Assembly (NCBI GenBank): GCA_020441005.1
Contig: JAGRNA010000062.1
Location: 1 to 39,900 of the forward strand
Reading direction: 5' to 3'
Length of the DNA stretch: 39,900 nucleotides
From: Leptospiraceae bacterium
Lineage (GTDB): Bacteria; Spirochaetota; Leptospiria; Leptospirales; Leptonemataceae
The notes under the pieces are model-generated. The model was not told the origin of the DNA, did no database searches, and saw nothing but the letters and a program-made list of their open reading frames with translations. The translations under genes and the position numbers were made by a program. Below are positions 14,829 through 23,136 of this stretch, piece after piece. The number at the start of each line of letters is the position of its first letter. Position 1 is the stretch's first letter.

Positions 14829-16928
14829 ATGGAACAAATGAAACGATTCCTGTATGCGACATTGAACGGCTATTCGGCCATTCTGTTTAGTGATCGCAAA
14901 ATGGCCGGTCTGGTTTTGCTGGCTGCAACCTTCTTTAACTGGCAAGCCGGTCTAATGGGTTTGATTGCTGTTGTCGCAGCCAATGCAACCGCCATTCTGC
15001 TGGGAGCCAACCAAAGCAAAATCGAAAAAGGGCTGTATGCCTTTAATGCCCTGTTGGTCGGCTCCTCCTTCAGCCTGTTCAATCAAATCAACATTGCACT
15101 GATCATATTGTTGCTGGTAGCAATTGTGCTCCTGTTCTTTGTCACCCTGGGCACCGACTATATATTCGGCTACTATCTGGGCTTGCCGGTGCTCTCCCTG
15201 CCCTTTGTTTTTGTCAGTTTTGGCTGCTATTTTGCTTTCTATAATTACCCCAATTTTCAGGTAGCGGGATTGCATACCTTTTTTGCCGACCCCTGGTTTC
15301 CCCACCAATCGGTCCTGGTGCTTTTTTACTTCAAAAGCCTTGCGGCAATCTTCTTTCAGAGTAGTCCCTGGGCCGGCGTGCTGATTGCCTTGGTGCTGTT
15401 CAGTTTTAGTCGCCTGGCGGTTGTGCTGTCGGTCACTTCGTATCTGATTGGCATTGCCTTCCATTTCTATCTGGGTGGATCAGACGCTGATTTATCTACT
15501 GGAGTTTTGGGCTTCAACTCGATATTGACAGCCATTGCCATTGGCGGGGTTTTTTTGGTACCCAGCTGGCATTCCTTTGCATTGGGTTTGACCGCATCAA
15601 TAATCAGCGTGCTGACAGCCTCGTTTCTCAAGATCTTTCTGGTAAACTTCAGTATTCCGGTCATGGCCATGCCCTTTTGTCTGGTTACTCTGCTGGTTCT
15701 ATTTGGCGTGCGCTTGTTGCATAATCCACGACTGCCAACGGTCGATTTTTTACCCGGTTCACCGGAACAAAACATTGATTATTTCAAAACCCGCCTGCAG
15801 CGCTTTGGTCTGGAAGGCATCGAGATCCGATTGCCCTTTAGCGGTAAATGGATCGTTAGCCAGGGATATCATGGCGAACACACGCATACCGGACTGTGGG
15901 CAGAAAGTCTTGATTTCATGGCTGTTGATGAGAAAGGGGAACTGCGTCGCGGAGCGAACAATGAGCTGGACGATTACTACTGCTATGGTCTGCCGGTGTT
16001 GGCCTGTGCCGGCGGTACTGTAATCAAAATCGTCAATCATATTGCCGACAACCCTATCGGGGAAATGGATGTGCAGCAAAACTGGGGCAATCTGGTTTTA
16101 ATCCAGCACGGGCCGCTGCTTTTCTCGCATGTATCCCATTTACAGCCCGGTTCTGTTACTGTCCAGGAGGGTGACTATGTGGTCGCCGGCGACAAGTTGG
16201 GACTGGTAGGCAATTCCGGACGCAGTCCCGAGCCGCATCTGCATCTGCATTTTCAAAGCACGCCGGAAATCGGCAGCCCGACCCGCCGGGTCAGTTTTTC
16301 GCAATATGTCAAACACAATGGACAACGCCGCATTCGTTTTAATCAAATACCGGCCGAGGGAGAAGTGATTTCCACTTTGGAAGGTGATTTTGCGTTGGCC
16401 AATTTCTTTCGCCTGGCACCTGGCATGCAGTTCCAGCTGCAGTTGGCACAAAAGGGGCAGCTACGCGACGAAAAATGGCAAGTCGGCATTGACTTTACCG
16501 GATCGCGATTTATTGAAAACGATACCGGCGACAAGCTCTTCTATTATCAGGCATCAGACTATTTTGCCGGCCTGAACTATCGTGGTTCGCGCAGCAGCGC
16601 ACTATTCTGGTTTTTCATGGCCACCTACCGGATACCCTTCGATCGCCAGGACTATACCCTGAGCGATCCCGTTTCGCACCGCTTCTTTTCATCGCGCATC
16701 ATGCAAATGTATCGCGGGATGCTCTTGCCCTTTACCGACAGCGTGCTATGGAAGTGGTACGCCGCTGTCAGCCATACGGAAAACGGTATCAGCCTCGAGT
16801 CCTTTGTCTCGCTGCAAGAGAGCGGCCGCCAACCCTTTCAGGTCCTTTTAGAATTACAACCGGCCTTCCCGGGCAAGCTGATCGTCAAGCGTCAGAATGA
16901 AACAATTACAATAACAGGTATCGCATGA
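14829..16928 (+). CDS. Urea-transporter domain fused to an M23 metallopeptidase domain
   Basis: 699 aa. Residues 1-300 have about ten membrane segments with urea-transporter-type features (GLYAFNALLVGSS, LGLPVLSLPFVF). After a linker, residues 325-490 form an M23/LytM-like domain: His353 and Asp362 in HTGLWAESLDF, His434 and His437 in FSHVSHL, and His470/His472/His474 in HLHLHF. The H-x8-D spacing is longer than the usual H-x3-D, so catalytic activity is uncertain. The last 200 residues are beta-rich with no recognised family. M23 enzymes cut peptidoglycan peptides or Gly-rich peptides, and some act only as scaffolds. With a peptide gene in the same operon, the domain might trim or hold the peptide, while the channel could pass a small amide. 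It ends in an ATGA overlap with the next gene. Confidence 0.85.
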   Translation: MEQMKRFLYATLNGYSAILFSDRKMAGLVLLAATFFNWQAGLMGLIAVVAANATAILLGANQSKIEKGLYAFNALLVGSSFSLFNQINIALIILLLVAIVLLFFVTLGTDYIFGYYLGLPVLSLPFVFVSFGCYFAFYNYPNFQVAGLHTFFADPWFPHQSVLVLFYFKSLAAIFFQSSPWAGVLIALVLFSFSRLAVVLSVTSYLIGIAFHFYLGGSDADLSTGVLGFNSILTAIAIGGVFLVPSWHSFALGLTASIISVLTASFLKIFLVNFSIPVMAMPFCLVTLLVLFGVRLLHNPRLPTVDFLPGSPEQNIDYFKTRLQRFGLEGIEIRLPFSGKWIVSQGYHGEHTHTGLWAESLDFMAVDEKGELRRGANNELDDYYCYGLPVLACAGGTVIKIVNHIADNPIGEMDVQQNWGNLVLIQHGPLLFSHVSHLQPGSVTVQEGDYVVAGDKLGLVGNSGRSPEPHLHLHFQSTPEIGSPTRRVSFSQYVKHNGQRRIRFNQIPAEGEVISTLEGDFALANFFRLAPGMQFQLQLAQKGQLRDEKWQVGIDFTGSRFIENDTGDKLFYYQASDYFAGLNYRGSRSSALFWFFMATYRIPFDRQDYTLSDPVSHRFFSSRIMQMYRGMLLPFTDSVLWKWYAAVSHTENGISLESFVSLQESGRQPFQVLLELQPAFPGKLIVKRQNETITITGIA

Positions 16929-18454
16929 AAAACAAAAAGACAATCGTAACAATTCTGATGCTGATGGCATCGCAAGTCATGGCAGACCCGGCACTCTATA
17001 AACGGGTAGAGCAATTGATGGCGCGCGGTCAATACCCGGAAGCCGAACAGGCCTTAAGCCGCTCCGGTCTTCTGGAGCGTTCAGAAACGGCTGCCCTGAA
17101 CTACATGGGCTACGCCGCCATGATGCAATCGCAGTTTGCAGCCGCCGAATCCTGGTATCGCAAGGCCAACCAAAGTCGAGCCAATCTAGTCTCGCTGGCT
17201 GGATTGCAGTGGGCGCTCCTGGCTAATGAAAAATACCAGCAAAGCATCCGCTATGGCGATGAGATTTTGCAAGACAGTCCGCGCCATTATTACGCCCGCC
17301 TGCGCAAGGCAGCCGCCTTGCTGGGCTTGCAGCGCAACAGCGAGGCGCTGGGCTTGTATAGCCAATTGACGCGTGAATTCCCCAAAAGCGGTGACGCCTG
17401 GTATGGTGCCGGTTTGGCCAACGAGGCCCTCGGAAATAGCGATCAGGCGACCCAACTTTATCAGCGGGGTCTCGAACAGGCACCCGAACACCCCGGGCTG
17501 CAATATAAAACCAGGTATGCCACTCCCTGGCTGAAAATCAGTCCCTTCGCATCCTACACCAGTTTTGACAATAGCAGCACCAAGGACAATTCCACCAAGG
17601 TTGGTTTGGGACTGATCTGGGGTATGGATCCCAACTGGATCCTGGACGCCAGCGTACAGCAAACAATCACCGAGCGACCAGATGGCATCAATGCCGATAT
17701 TACCCTGGGTGTTTTTTCGCCGCCCGCCGGCGCTCCAACGGGGGCCCCATCGCGATTGGGGGTGGTTTTTAGCCTGAGTGAGAATCCCGGGGGCCGCTAT
17801 ATCAATGATGTCGGCTCCCTGGGCTTGAGTTACCTGACCGACAGTCAAAGCCTGATGCTAAGCGGACGGGCTTTTATTTTGCAAAGTAACGACCCTAATG
17901 GGGATGATGCCGGCGCTCTTTATAGCAGTCTTTTGTGGGGCACGCCGGACCTGGGTCTGGAACTGGGGGCAGCCTATCTCGGTTTTCAAAGGCACACGGC
18001 GAAGCAGGGAGTCATCGGTCTAAATTGGCATATCTGGGGACCGTTCTACTCCAGCACCCAATTGATCGGGCAATCAGTGGATCACCTGGAATACTCGGAA
18101 AAAAGGTCGGACACCAACAATGCCGTCTCGGATTATGAGCTCAGTTATGTCAGCTATGATGCATGGTCTCAGGACCTGGGGGCGGCCCAGCAAACCCTGA
18201 AACTCGTCTTTGAAAGCTGGCAACTGGGTATCTACTATCGTGGTGGCGAACTCTTCACTCCCATCATGGGTAGTGGCACTTCGATCGTTTACAATTCGGA
18301 CCGACTGGATGAGGGCTACGGGGCATTTATCGGGATCAGCATCACAGAGGCGCTGGAAATGACGATCGGCTACGACCAGGATAACTGGACCACAACGAGC
18401 GGCGATACGCCCATTTCGCAGCAAACATCCCTTTCCCTGAGCTACCGATTTTAA
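16925..18454 (+). CDS. TPR protein with C-terminal outer-membrane beta-barrel
   Basis: 509 aa. A signal peptide (residues 1-20, ending VMA) is followed by about five TPR-like helix pairs (20-190; e.g. SGDAWYGAGLANEALGNSD), then roughly 310 residues of alternating strands rich in Gly, Tyr, Ser and Leu. The end, SLSLSYRF, has the terminal Phe expected for BAM recognition. The layout resembles exopolysaccharide porins of the PgaA/BcsC type, in which periplasmic TPRs recruit partners and the barrel forms the exit pore. Translation is coupled to the previous gene by ATGA overlap. It is likely the outer-membrane outlet of the system. The barrel family itself is not recognised. Confidence 0.75.
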   Translation: MKNKKTIVTILMLMASQVMADPALYKRVEQLMARGQYPEAEQALSRSGLLERSETAALNYMGYAAMMQSQFAAAESWYRKANQSRANLVSLAGLQWALLANEKYQQSIRYGDEILQDSPRHYYARLRKAAALLGLQRNSEALGLYSQLTREFPKSGDAWYGAGLANEALGNSDQATQLYQRGLEQAPEHPGLQYKTRYATPWLKISPFASYTSFDNSSTKDNSTKVGLGLIWGMDPNWILDASVQQTITERPDGINADITLGVFSPPAGAPTGAPSRLGVVFSLSENPGGRYINDVGSLGLSYLTDSQSLMLSGRAFILQSNDPNGDDAGALYSSLLWGTPDLGLELGAAYLGFQRHTAKQGVIGLNWHIWGPFYSSTQLIGQSVDHLEYSEKRSDTNNAVSDYELSYVSYDAWSQDLGAAQQTLKLVFESWQLGIYYRGGELFTPIMGSGTSIVYNSDRLDEGYGAFIGISITEALEMTIGYDQDNWTTTSGDTPISQQTSLSLSYRF

Positions 18455-18509
18455 AGGGGATGCAGATCAGAAATCGGATTGACACCCGGAAGCGCAGTAG
18501 AGGTCAGCT

Positions 18510-19151
18510 ATGAAACCAGGCACAAACATGCGGGCGTTCGTAATCATATTAGGCCTGGCGAGCCTGCCCGGCTTCGCCTGTGTATCGCTGGCCGCCAATG
18601 AAGTCCGCCGCTCCTATCAACTGGAGCAGCGCGGCCAGTACAAAGAAGCCTATCTTTTGATGCATAAGTTGGCGGAATCCAATCGACAACATTATCTGGC
18701 GCACTTGCGGGCGGGCTGGTTAGCCTACAAGAGCGGTTATTACAAGGCCGCTGTCTACTATTATCGCAAAGCAGTCGTTTTGGCCCCGACAGCCATTGAA
18801 CCTGGCCTCGGTCTGATGCAACCCTTGATTGCTCTTGCTCGCTATAAAGAAGCTGAAACCGTGGGCCGCGCGGTGCTGGCCAAAGATGCCAAAAATTACC
18901 TGGCCCGGTCGCGTCTGGCATGGTCTTTGTACCTGTCCGGTCGCTATAGTGAGGCGCAGGCCTACTACTATTACCTGATCGTGGACTATCCGGCTGACGG
19001 CGAAATGTATATCGGGATTGGCGATTCCCTTTGGGCTCAAAAGAAATACAAGGATGCCTGCTACTACTATTACTACGCAGACACGATTCTGCCCGGGGAT
19101 CCGCGGGTACTCAAGGCTCAAAAGCTTTGCAGTCCGGATACAGGCTCCTGA
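18510..19151 (+). CDS. Periplasmic Tyr-rich TPR protein
   Basis: 213 aa with a signal peptide (residues 1-30, cleavage near SLA) and four or five TPR repeats covering most of the rest. Tyrosine clusters at the TPR turn positions are striking (YYKAAVYYYRKAV, AYYYYLIVDY, ACYYYYYAD). The C-terminus holds a Cys pair-like LC. A GAGG ribosome site lies 7 bases before the ATG. It follows the beta-barrel TPR gene by 55 bases on the same strand and is probably a periplasmic adaptor for it. Function is otherwise unknown. Confidence 0.75.
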   Translation: MKPGTNMRAFVIILGLASLPGFACVSLAANEVRRSYQLEQRGQYKEAYLLMHKLAESNRQHYLAHLRAGWLAYKSGYYKAAVYYYRKAVVLAPTAIEPGLGLMQPLIALARYKEAETVGRAVLAKDAKNYLARSRLAWSLYLSGRYSEAQAYYYYLIVDYPADGEMYIGIGDSLWAQKKYKDACYYYYYADTILPGDPRVLKAQKLCSPDTGS

Positions 19152-19197
19152 ATAGGCCGAAAAAAGCTTGTTGCAGTTACGAGAGTCTCTTATTTTA

Positions 19198-19215
19198 CCC
19201 AAATGTCGATTTGGG
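19198..19215 (+). terminator. Hairpin after the peptide cluster
   Basis: CCCAAAT-GTCG-ATTTGGG forms a seven-base stem with a four-base loop, 47 bases after the last stop of the cluster. No U-tract follows, so it is either a weak or factor-assisted terminator or an mRNA 3' end structure. Confidence 0.4.
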
Positions 19216-19377
19216 GTATAGGACCAGCGCTGGGTCTGGGGACATGTTTGCGGGCTGGTCTCATGGTTGTGTTGAGCTACAGTGTTTTCCCCCTGCGTCT
19301 GCATACATTTGAAACTGTTTGGCCATTCATTGGAAGCCTTTTGTTCATTCTGCCTGGTGCCGACGATTGCCCGCTTA

Positions 19378-19395
19378 TGGCGGCCCTTGCCGCCA
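19378..19395 (-). terminator. Hairpin after the ODP/SpoIIE gene
   Basis: TGGCGGC and GCCGCCA arms with a four-base loop lie just beyond the stop at 19401 of the minus-strand phosphatase gene. The stem is GC-rich, but no U-run follows on the minus strand. Confidence 0.35.
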
Positions 19396-19400
19396 GTACA

Positions 19401-21503
19401 TTAATCCTTGAGCTGTTTTTCGCCCAGCAGTACTTTTTGGCGCTCAAGACGGTTCAGGAGCATCGGGTAGTATTTGCTCAAATAGCGGTCTTTGGGACGG
19501 ATCTCCATAGCCTGTGACCAGTAATTTTCTGCCTTACTGTAATTCCCCAGCGAATAATGGGCCCGGCCGGCATATTTCAAAGCTGCAAAATAAGCCGGTT
19601 TTAACTGGATCGCACGCGATAGATACTTCAGGGATTTCAGGAATCTTTTTTCGCGAATCAGACAATAACCGCGATACATCAGAATCTCGGGGCTTTGCTT
19701 TTCAGAATCACCCTCCATCAATTCCAGGGCTTTCTGGAAATTGCCGTTTCGAATAAAGCTGGAAATCTTTAACTCATAAACCAGGTCATCCGGCAGGGTG
19801 TGTTCGGCCTTGTGATATCCTTTTTCCTGCCAGGCGACGCGCATCAAGGATAAATCATCCATGGGCTCCGCTGTGGTGTACAAGGATCGCACAATTTGCC
19901 GCAAGCGTCCCTGGCTATCTTCAATAATACCAAGAATCATACTATAATCATAGTTTATATCCGGCGTGGTTGACTCCGGTGCCAGGTTCAGGTCATCCTT
20001 GCCGTCTGATCCGGCAAAAAGAACGTCTCCACCTTCTAGTTGGAAGCGCTGTAATTGAAAGCCCATTTCGGACGGGCTGCCAAACTTGCGCATTGTCAAT
20101 TCTTCGTCAACAAAGCGCGCCTTGCCCGCGCGATACAAAATCAGAAAAGGATGCTCGGCATTCAGATACAACAATTCTCCGGTTTCCTCATTGATCAATC
20201 CCAGAATACCGGAGAACATCATCGCACCATCAAAAGATAAAAACAGAGTCTGGATCTCATTATAGGACTGCTGCAACCAATCGCTCGGTGTGATGGAGAG
20301 ATCGTTTTCTAACCCTGCAGAACGACTTAGAATTGAATTCAGGACTGTGCCCATAACCAGTGCGCCCCCGGCGCCCTGCATCGATTTCCCCATACCGTCA
20401 CCGTTGAAAAAAAATACGTGACTCTGCCCCTGGAATCGTATCTGACTGGTGATATTTAAATCTCCACCCAGGTGATGGAACTTCTCTTTGAAAAGGAATG
20501 CTTTTTTCTGGATCAACACACTATCTGTATGCACATATTCGCTGCGATTGCGCTCGTTCATGAGCGGTTTCATCAGCAGGCTGGTCAGAAAATAATCGCC
20601 ATCCTGCCCTCTTTTCAGTTGTTTGATTTCATCCAGGGAGACTGCGAACTCGGTTTGCAGATTATTCAGTTTTTCGATTGTACGCATCAGGTCTTTGCCG
20701 TACTTGCGGTCAATGTAGAGTCCGCATTCCATCTGCTTCATTTGAGAAATCAAATCGGGGATCAAGTGACGCTGAATGATCGAACCATGCTGGGGAGCGA
20801 TCAAATCAATGTCCAGGGCTTCAATTTTGCGCAAGGCGTAATTGAGGATATCCCGACTGGGCATATAAGCCATATGAAAGCCTTCAATATGGGTAAAATA
20901 ATTTTCGTCAGCCAGAAAATGCCACGATTCCTCCAGACCGCCAAAGATATCGCCCGAAAACAGAACCCGCGCATCCTGATCATAGGTAACAAAAGCGCCG
21001 GGCGAGTGGCAATAAGGCGTCGTATAAAACTGTAAAACCTTGCCCCTGGTTTTCAGCACAAAATCGTTCTCATCAATATTGTAGTAACCGGACTTCATAC
21101 CGTAGTGCTTGATCAATACGGACATACGGCTATGAGTGACGATCTCCAGGTCATCACGGTTGATCAATTGTTCCAATAGTGGAACTGCCGCACATAAATC
21201 AGGATCCTGATGGTGCAAAATAATATAGCGAATATCTTTCAGGTCGCAGGCCGCCTCAATTTTGCCAATAATTTGCTCATGTTCCAGCATCGAACCGGGA
21301 TCAATCAGAATGGATTCGCTGCCATTGCGGATCACATAAGGATGACACTGAAAAGGATCATTCTCCAGATACACGCCAACCCAATAAATCCCGGGCGCTA
21401 CCTCTACCGGTTTGCTAAAATCAAGATCGGTGGCATCCAGCAGGGAGTTGGCAGATTTGGCGGCAGACTGTGGCCCTGCAGCGAGGGCATTTTGTTCGAG
21501 CAT
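19401..21503 (-). CDS. ODP (metallo-beta-lactamase fold) / SpoIIE PP2C phosphatase / TPR fusion
   Basis: 700 aa. Residues 35-250 match the ODP-type metallo-beta-lactamase fold: HPYVIRNGSESILIDPGS, LHHQDPDLCAAVPLLE (His97, Asp100, Asp102), TPYCHSPGAF (His166), SGDIFGG (Asp185) and PQHG (about 242). In known ODP proteins such sites bind di-iron and oxygen. Residues 300-560 are a SpoIIE/PP2C-type serine phosphatase with GGDL, GDGMGKSMQGAGGA and GSDGKDD metal aspartates. Residues 590-700 contain TPR repeats. There is no signal peptide or membrane segment, so it is cytoplasmic. It probably couples oxygen or redox state to dephosphorylation of an anti-anti-sigma-like partner, but no such partner is in the window. 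Its second half closely resembles the HAMP-type phosphatase at 28506-30755. Confidence 0.85.
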   Translation of the reverse strand: MLEQNALAAGPQSAAKSANSLLDATDLDFSKPVEVAPGIYWVGVYLENDPFQCHPYVIRNGSESILIDPGSMLEHEQIIGKIEAACDLKDIRYIILHHQDPDLCAAVPLLEQLINRDDLEIVTHSRMSVLIKHYGMKSGYYNIDENDFVLKTRGKVLQFYTTPYCHSPGAFVTYDQDARVLFSGDIFGGLEESWHFLADENYFTHIEGFHMAYMPSRDILNYALRKIEALDIDLIAPQHGSIIQRHLIPDLISQMKQMECGLYIDRKYGKDLMRTIEKLNNLQTEFAVSLDEIKQLKRGQDGDYFLTSLLMKPLMNERNRSEYVHTDSVLIQKKAFLFKEKFHHLGGDLNITSQIRFQGQSHVFFFNGDGMGKSMQGAGGALVMGTVLNSILSRSAGLENDLSITPSDWLQQSYNEIQTLFLSFDGAMMFSGILGLINEETGELLYLNAEHPFLILYRAGKARFVDEELTMRKFGSPSEMGFQLQRFQLEGGDVLFAGSDGKDDLNLAPESTTPDINYDYSMILGIIEDSQGRLRQIVRSLYTTAEPMDDLSLMRVAWQEKGYHKAEHTLPDDLVYELKISSFIRNGNFQKALELMEGDSEKQSPEILMYRGYCLIREKRFLKSLKYLSRAIQLKPAYFAALKYAGRAHYSLGNYSKAENYWSQAMEIRPKDRYLSKYYPMLLNRLERQKVLLGEKQLKD

Positions 21504-21843
21504 TATTCCAGAGTTTGAAATATGGCTGCAGGATCAAGTCTTCCTTTTTTTGTGCATATGGTACCCGGGGAAATATGCGACACAGTACCCGCCGGCCAAA
21601 GATCAGCTGGCGTCCGATGGTCACCCGGATCCAGTCACTGGCAAAAGCGGTGCTCCGGAGCTTATTCGAAATAACCCGGACACTCTGCTTTGGTTTGTCG
21701 ATTCAACGAAAGCAGTTTACAGCCCAAAAACCGGTCAGCGGGCCAGGTGCTTTACCACTGTGCAGGGCGGCGTGCATTTTTCCTTGCTCGCCTTTCTCGC
21801 CTGGAAAAACTGGGGTATGAAGAACGCGCATCCACTTGCCAGA
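21504..21843. other. Intergenic region between divergent genes
   Basis: 340 bases that carry in-frame extensions of the next gene without family-like sequence and several short overlapping frames. I see no RNA gene or clear promoter; the codon pattern is poor. Confidence 0.5.
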
Positions 21844-22536
21844 ATGTCGCCCATCCGCCGGACTTTTATTCCAGGCTTGCTGCTTTTGGCCGGCTGTATG
21901 AGCCCCAGAATAGTCCACAATTCAGCCCTGCAGCCGGACTTGCATCGCAACATTATTGTTTTGCCCGCCAATATGCAGCTTGATATTGAAACCAGCACAC
22001 TGCAGAGTCTTTATTATCAAATGCAAGCGAATACAAATTTGCACCTCCCTCTCCCTCTAAACAGTCCGGGTCAGCCACAAAGGCTGTCGTACCAGGCCCG
22101 TCTGGCGCAGGTCAAGTCTGAATCCAAAGAGAACATGACGCGCACCATTCGCAGCTTTATCAACAGCACTTCAATCAGTAAATCCAATCAAATGTTGATC
22201 AAAGCCGGTTTTTCACCCCTCGATCATAGCGCATGGAAACGCAGTATGCAAATCATTTACGATAGTCAAAACGGACTGTTTGACCCGGCCACTGTCCTGA
22301 AAATTGGCAAAATGGCCAACGCGCAGTCCATTCTGGTACTGAATTTTGATATCCGTGTACATGAAGGCATGGTCCAGGATGCCGCTGATATTGCCATCGA
22401 TGCAAAGATCATAGACACCCAGCGCGGGGTTTTGCTGGCGATTGGCTCCGTTCAAAACGAAAATTTACCGTTGAAACGCAAATCAATAGAACAGACCCTC
22501 GAGCTGCTGTTCGCCAATTTTCAGCCCTTTTCCTGA
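21844..22536 (+). CDS. Predicted lipoprotein, possibly CsgG-like
   Basis: The ATG at 21844 yields a signal peptide with lipobox LLAGC (Cys18). The frame is open far upstream, but those residues are not protein-like. The 230-aa product has a weak resemblance to CsgG/GNA1162-type lipoproteins in its second half: a helix leading to AQSILVLNFDIRVHEGM, then DAKIIDTQRGVLLAIGSV, similar to the VDLRLIDTKTGEVLA pattern. Periplasmic outer-membrane anchoring is inferred from the lipobox. It lies between the ODP phosphatase gene and the acyl-CoA cluster and is not clearly linked with either. Confidence 0.65.
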   Translation: MSPIRRTFIPGLLLLAGCMSPRIVHNSALQPDLHRNIIVLPANMQLDIETSTLQSLYYQMQANTNLHLPLPLNSPGQPQRLSYQARLAQVKSESKENMTRTIRSFINSTSISKSNQMLIKAGFSPLDHSAWKRSMQIIYDSQNGLFDPATVLKIGKMANAQSILVLNFDIRVHEGMVQDAADIAIDAKIIDTQRGVLLAIGSVQNENLPLKRKSIEQTLELLFANFQPFS

Positions 22537-22626
22537 AAATCCGCGACCCTGCCTGACAGGCCCGACTTCCCCAGGCAAGCAGCAAATGTGCCAGCCGCAG
22601 CGCCTGTAATCCTGAACCAGTCCGGC

Positions 22627-23136
22627 CTAATCCAGGCCAAAACGCGGGTTAGTAATCGCGAGTTTTTCTACAAGACTCTGCTTGACCAGATTCCAGACTA
22701 CGCCATCCCGATTATCCAGCCCTTCAGAGCGAATCTTTTGCGCCAGCTTTTGATTTAAAATAACAGCTTGCTGCATCCGCTCATAATAACCGGGCTCTGG
22801 TTCGGCAGTCCGCTCATCGCCAGCACGAATAGCAGTTTCTGGCGTTGCTCCAACGGCATCCGCTGTCTTGCTTTCTGGTGCGCTGTGAGCAGCACCGGAC
22901 TGTGCCAATGCTGGAGTCGGTGAGTCCAGGTATTCTTGCAAACGCTGAATCTCGGCGTTCTGATACACAGCGCCTGATTTTATTTCACGCGCGATTACGC
23001 CCAACATGTTCCAGCTAACCAGAGTCTGATAAGCCAGAAACTCGTCTGCCTTGACGCGCGGCATGATCTCTTTCATCAAGAGTTCCTGAATGGTTTGCAG
23101 CAAATTGGCTGCGTCCGGTTTATCCTGCATTTTCAA
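22627..23136 (-). CDS. DUF6285-like protein, possible kinase partner (LvaB-like)
   Basis: 169 aa. The N-terminal helices (LLQTIQELLMKEIMPRV, AYQTLVSWNMLGVIARE) and the C-terminus (VKQSLVEKLAITNPRFG) follow the pattern of DUF6285 proteins, which are usually encoded beside APH-like kinases. In Pseudomonas putida the small LvaB protein is required by the kinase LvaA; equivalence is inferred from position. Residues 72-113 are a Pro/Ala/Glu-rich linker that makes this protein longer than most relatives. The gene overlaps the kinase gene upstream of it by 17 bases, implying coupled translation. Confidence 0.7.
   Translation of the reverse strand: MKMQDKPDAANLLQTIQELLMKEIMPRVKADEFLAYQTLVSWNMLGVIAREIKSGAVYQNAEIQRLQEYLDSPTPALAQSGAAHSAPESKTADAVGATPETAIRAGDERTAEPEPGYYERMQQAVILNQKLAQKIRSEGLDNRDGVVWNLVKQSLVEKLAITNPRFGLD

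Noticed and set aside
15759..16079. Minus-strand frame opposite the UT-M23 fusion
   Set aside because: Shadow frame; the plus-strand gene has all family motifs here.
21412..21843. Long in-frame extension upstream of the lipoprotein
   Set aside because: The extension lacks a family match, has poor codon use and puts the lipobox in the middle of the protein.
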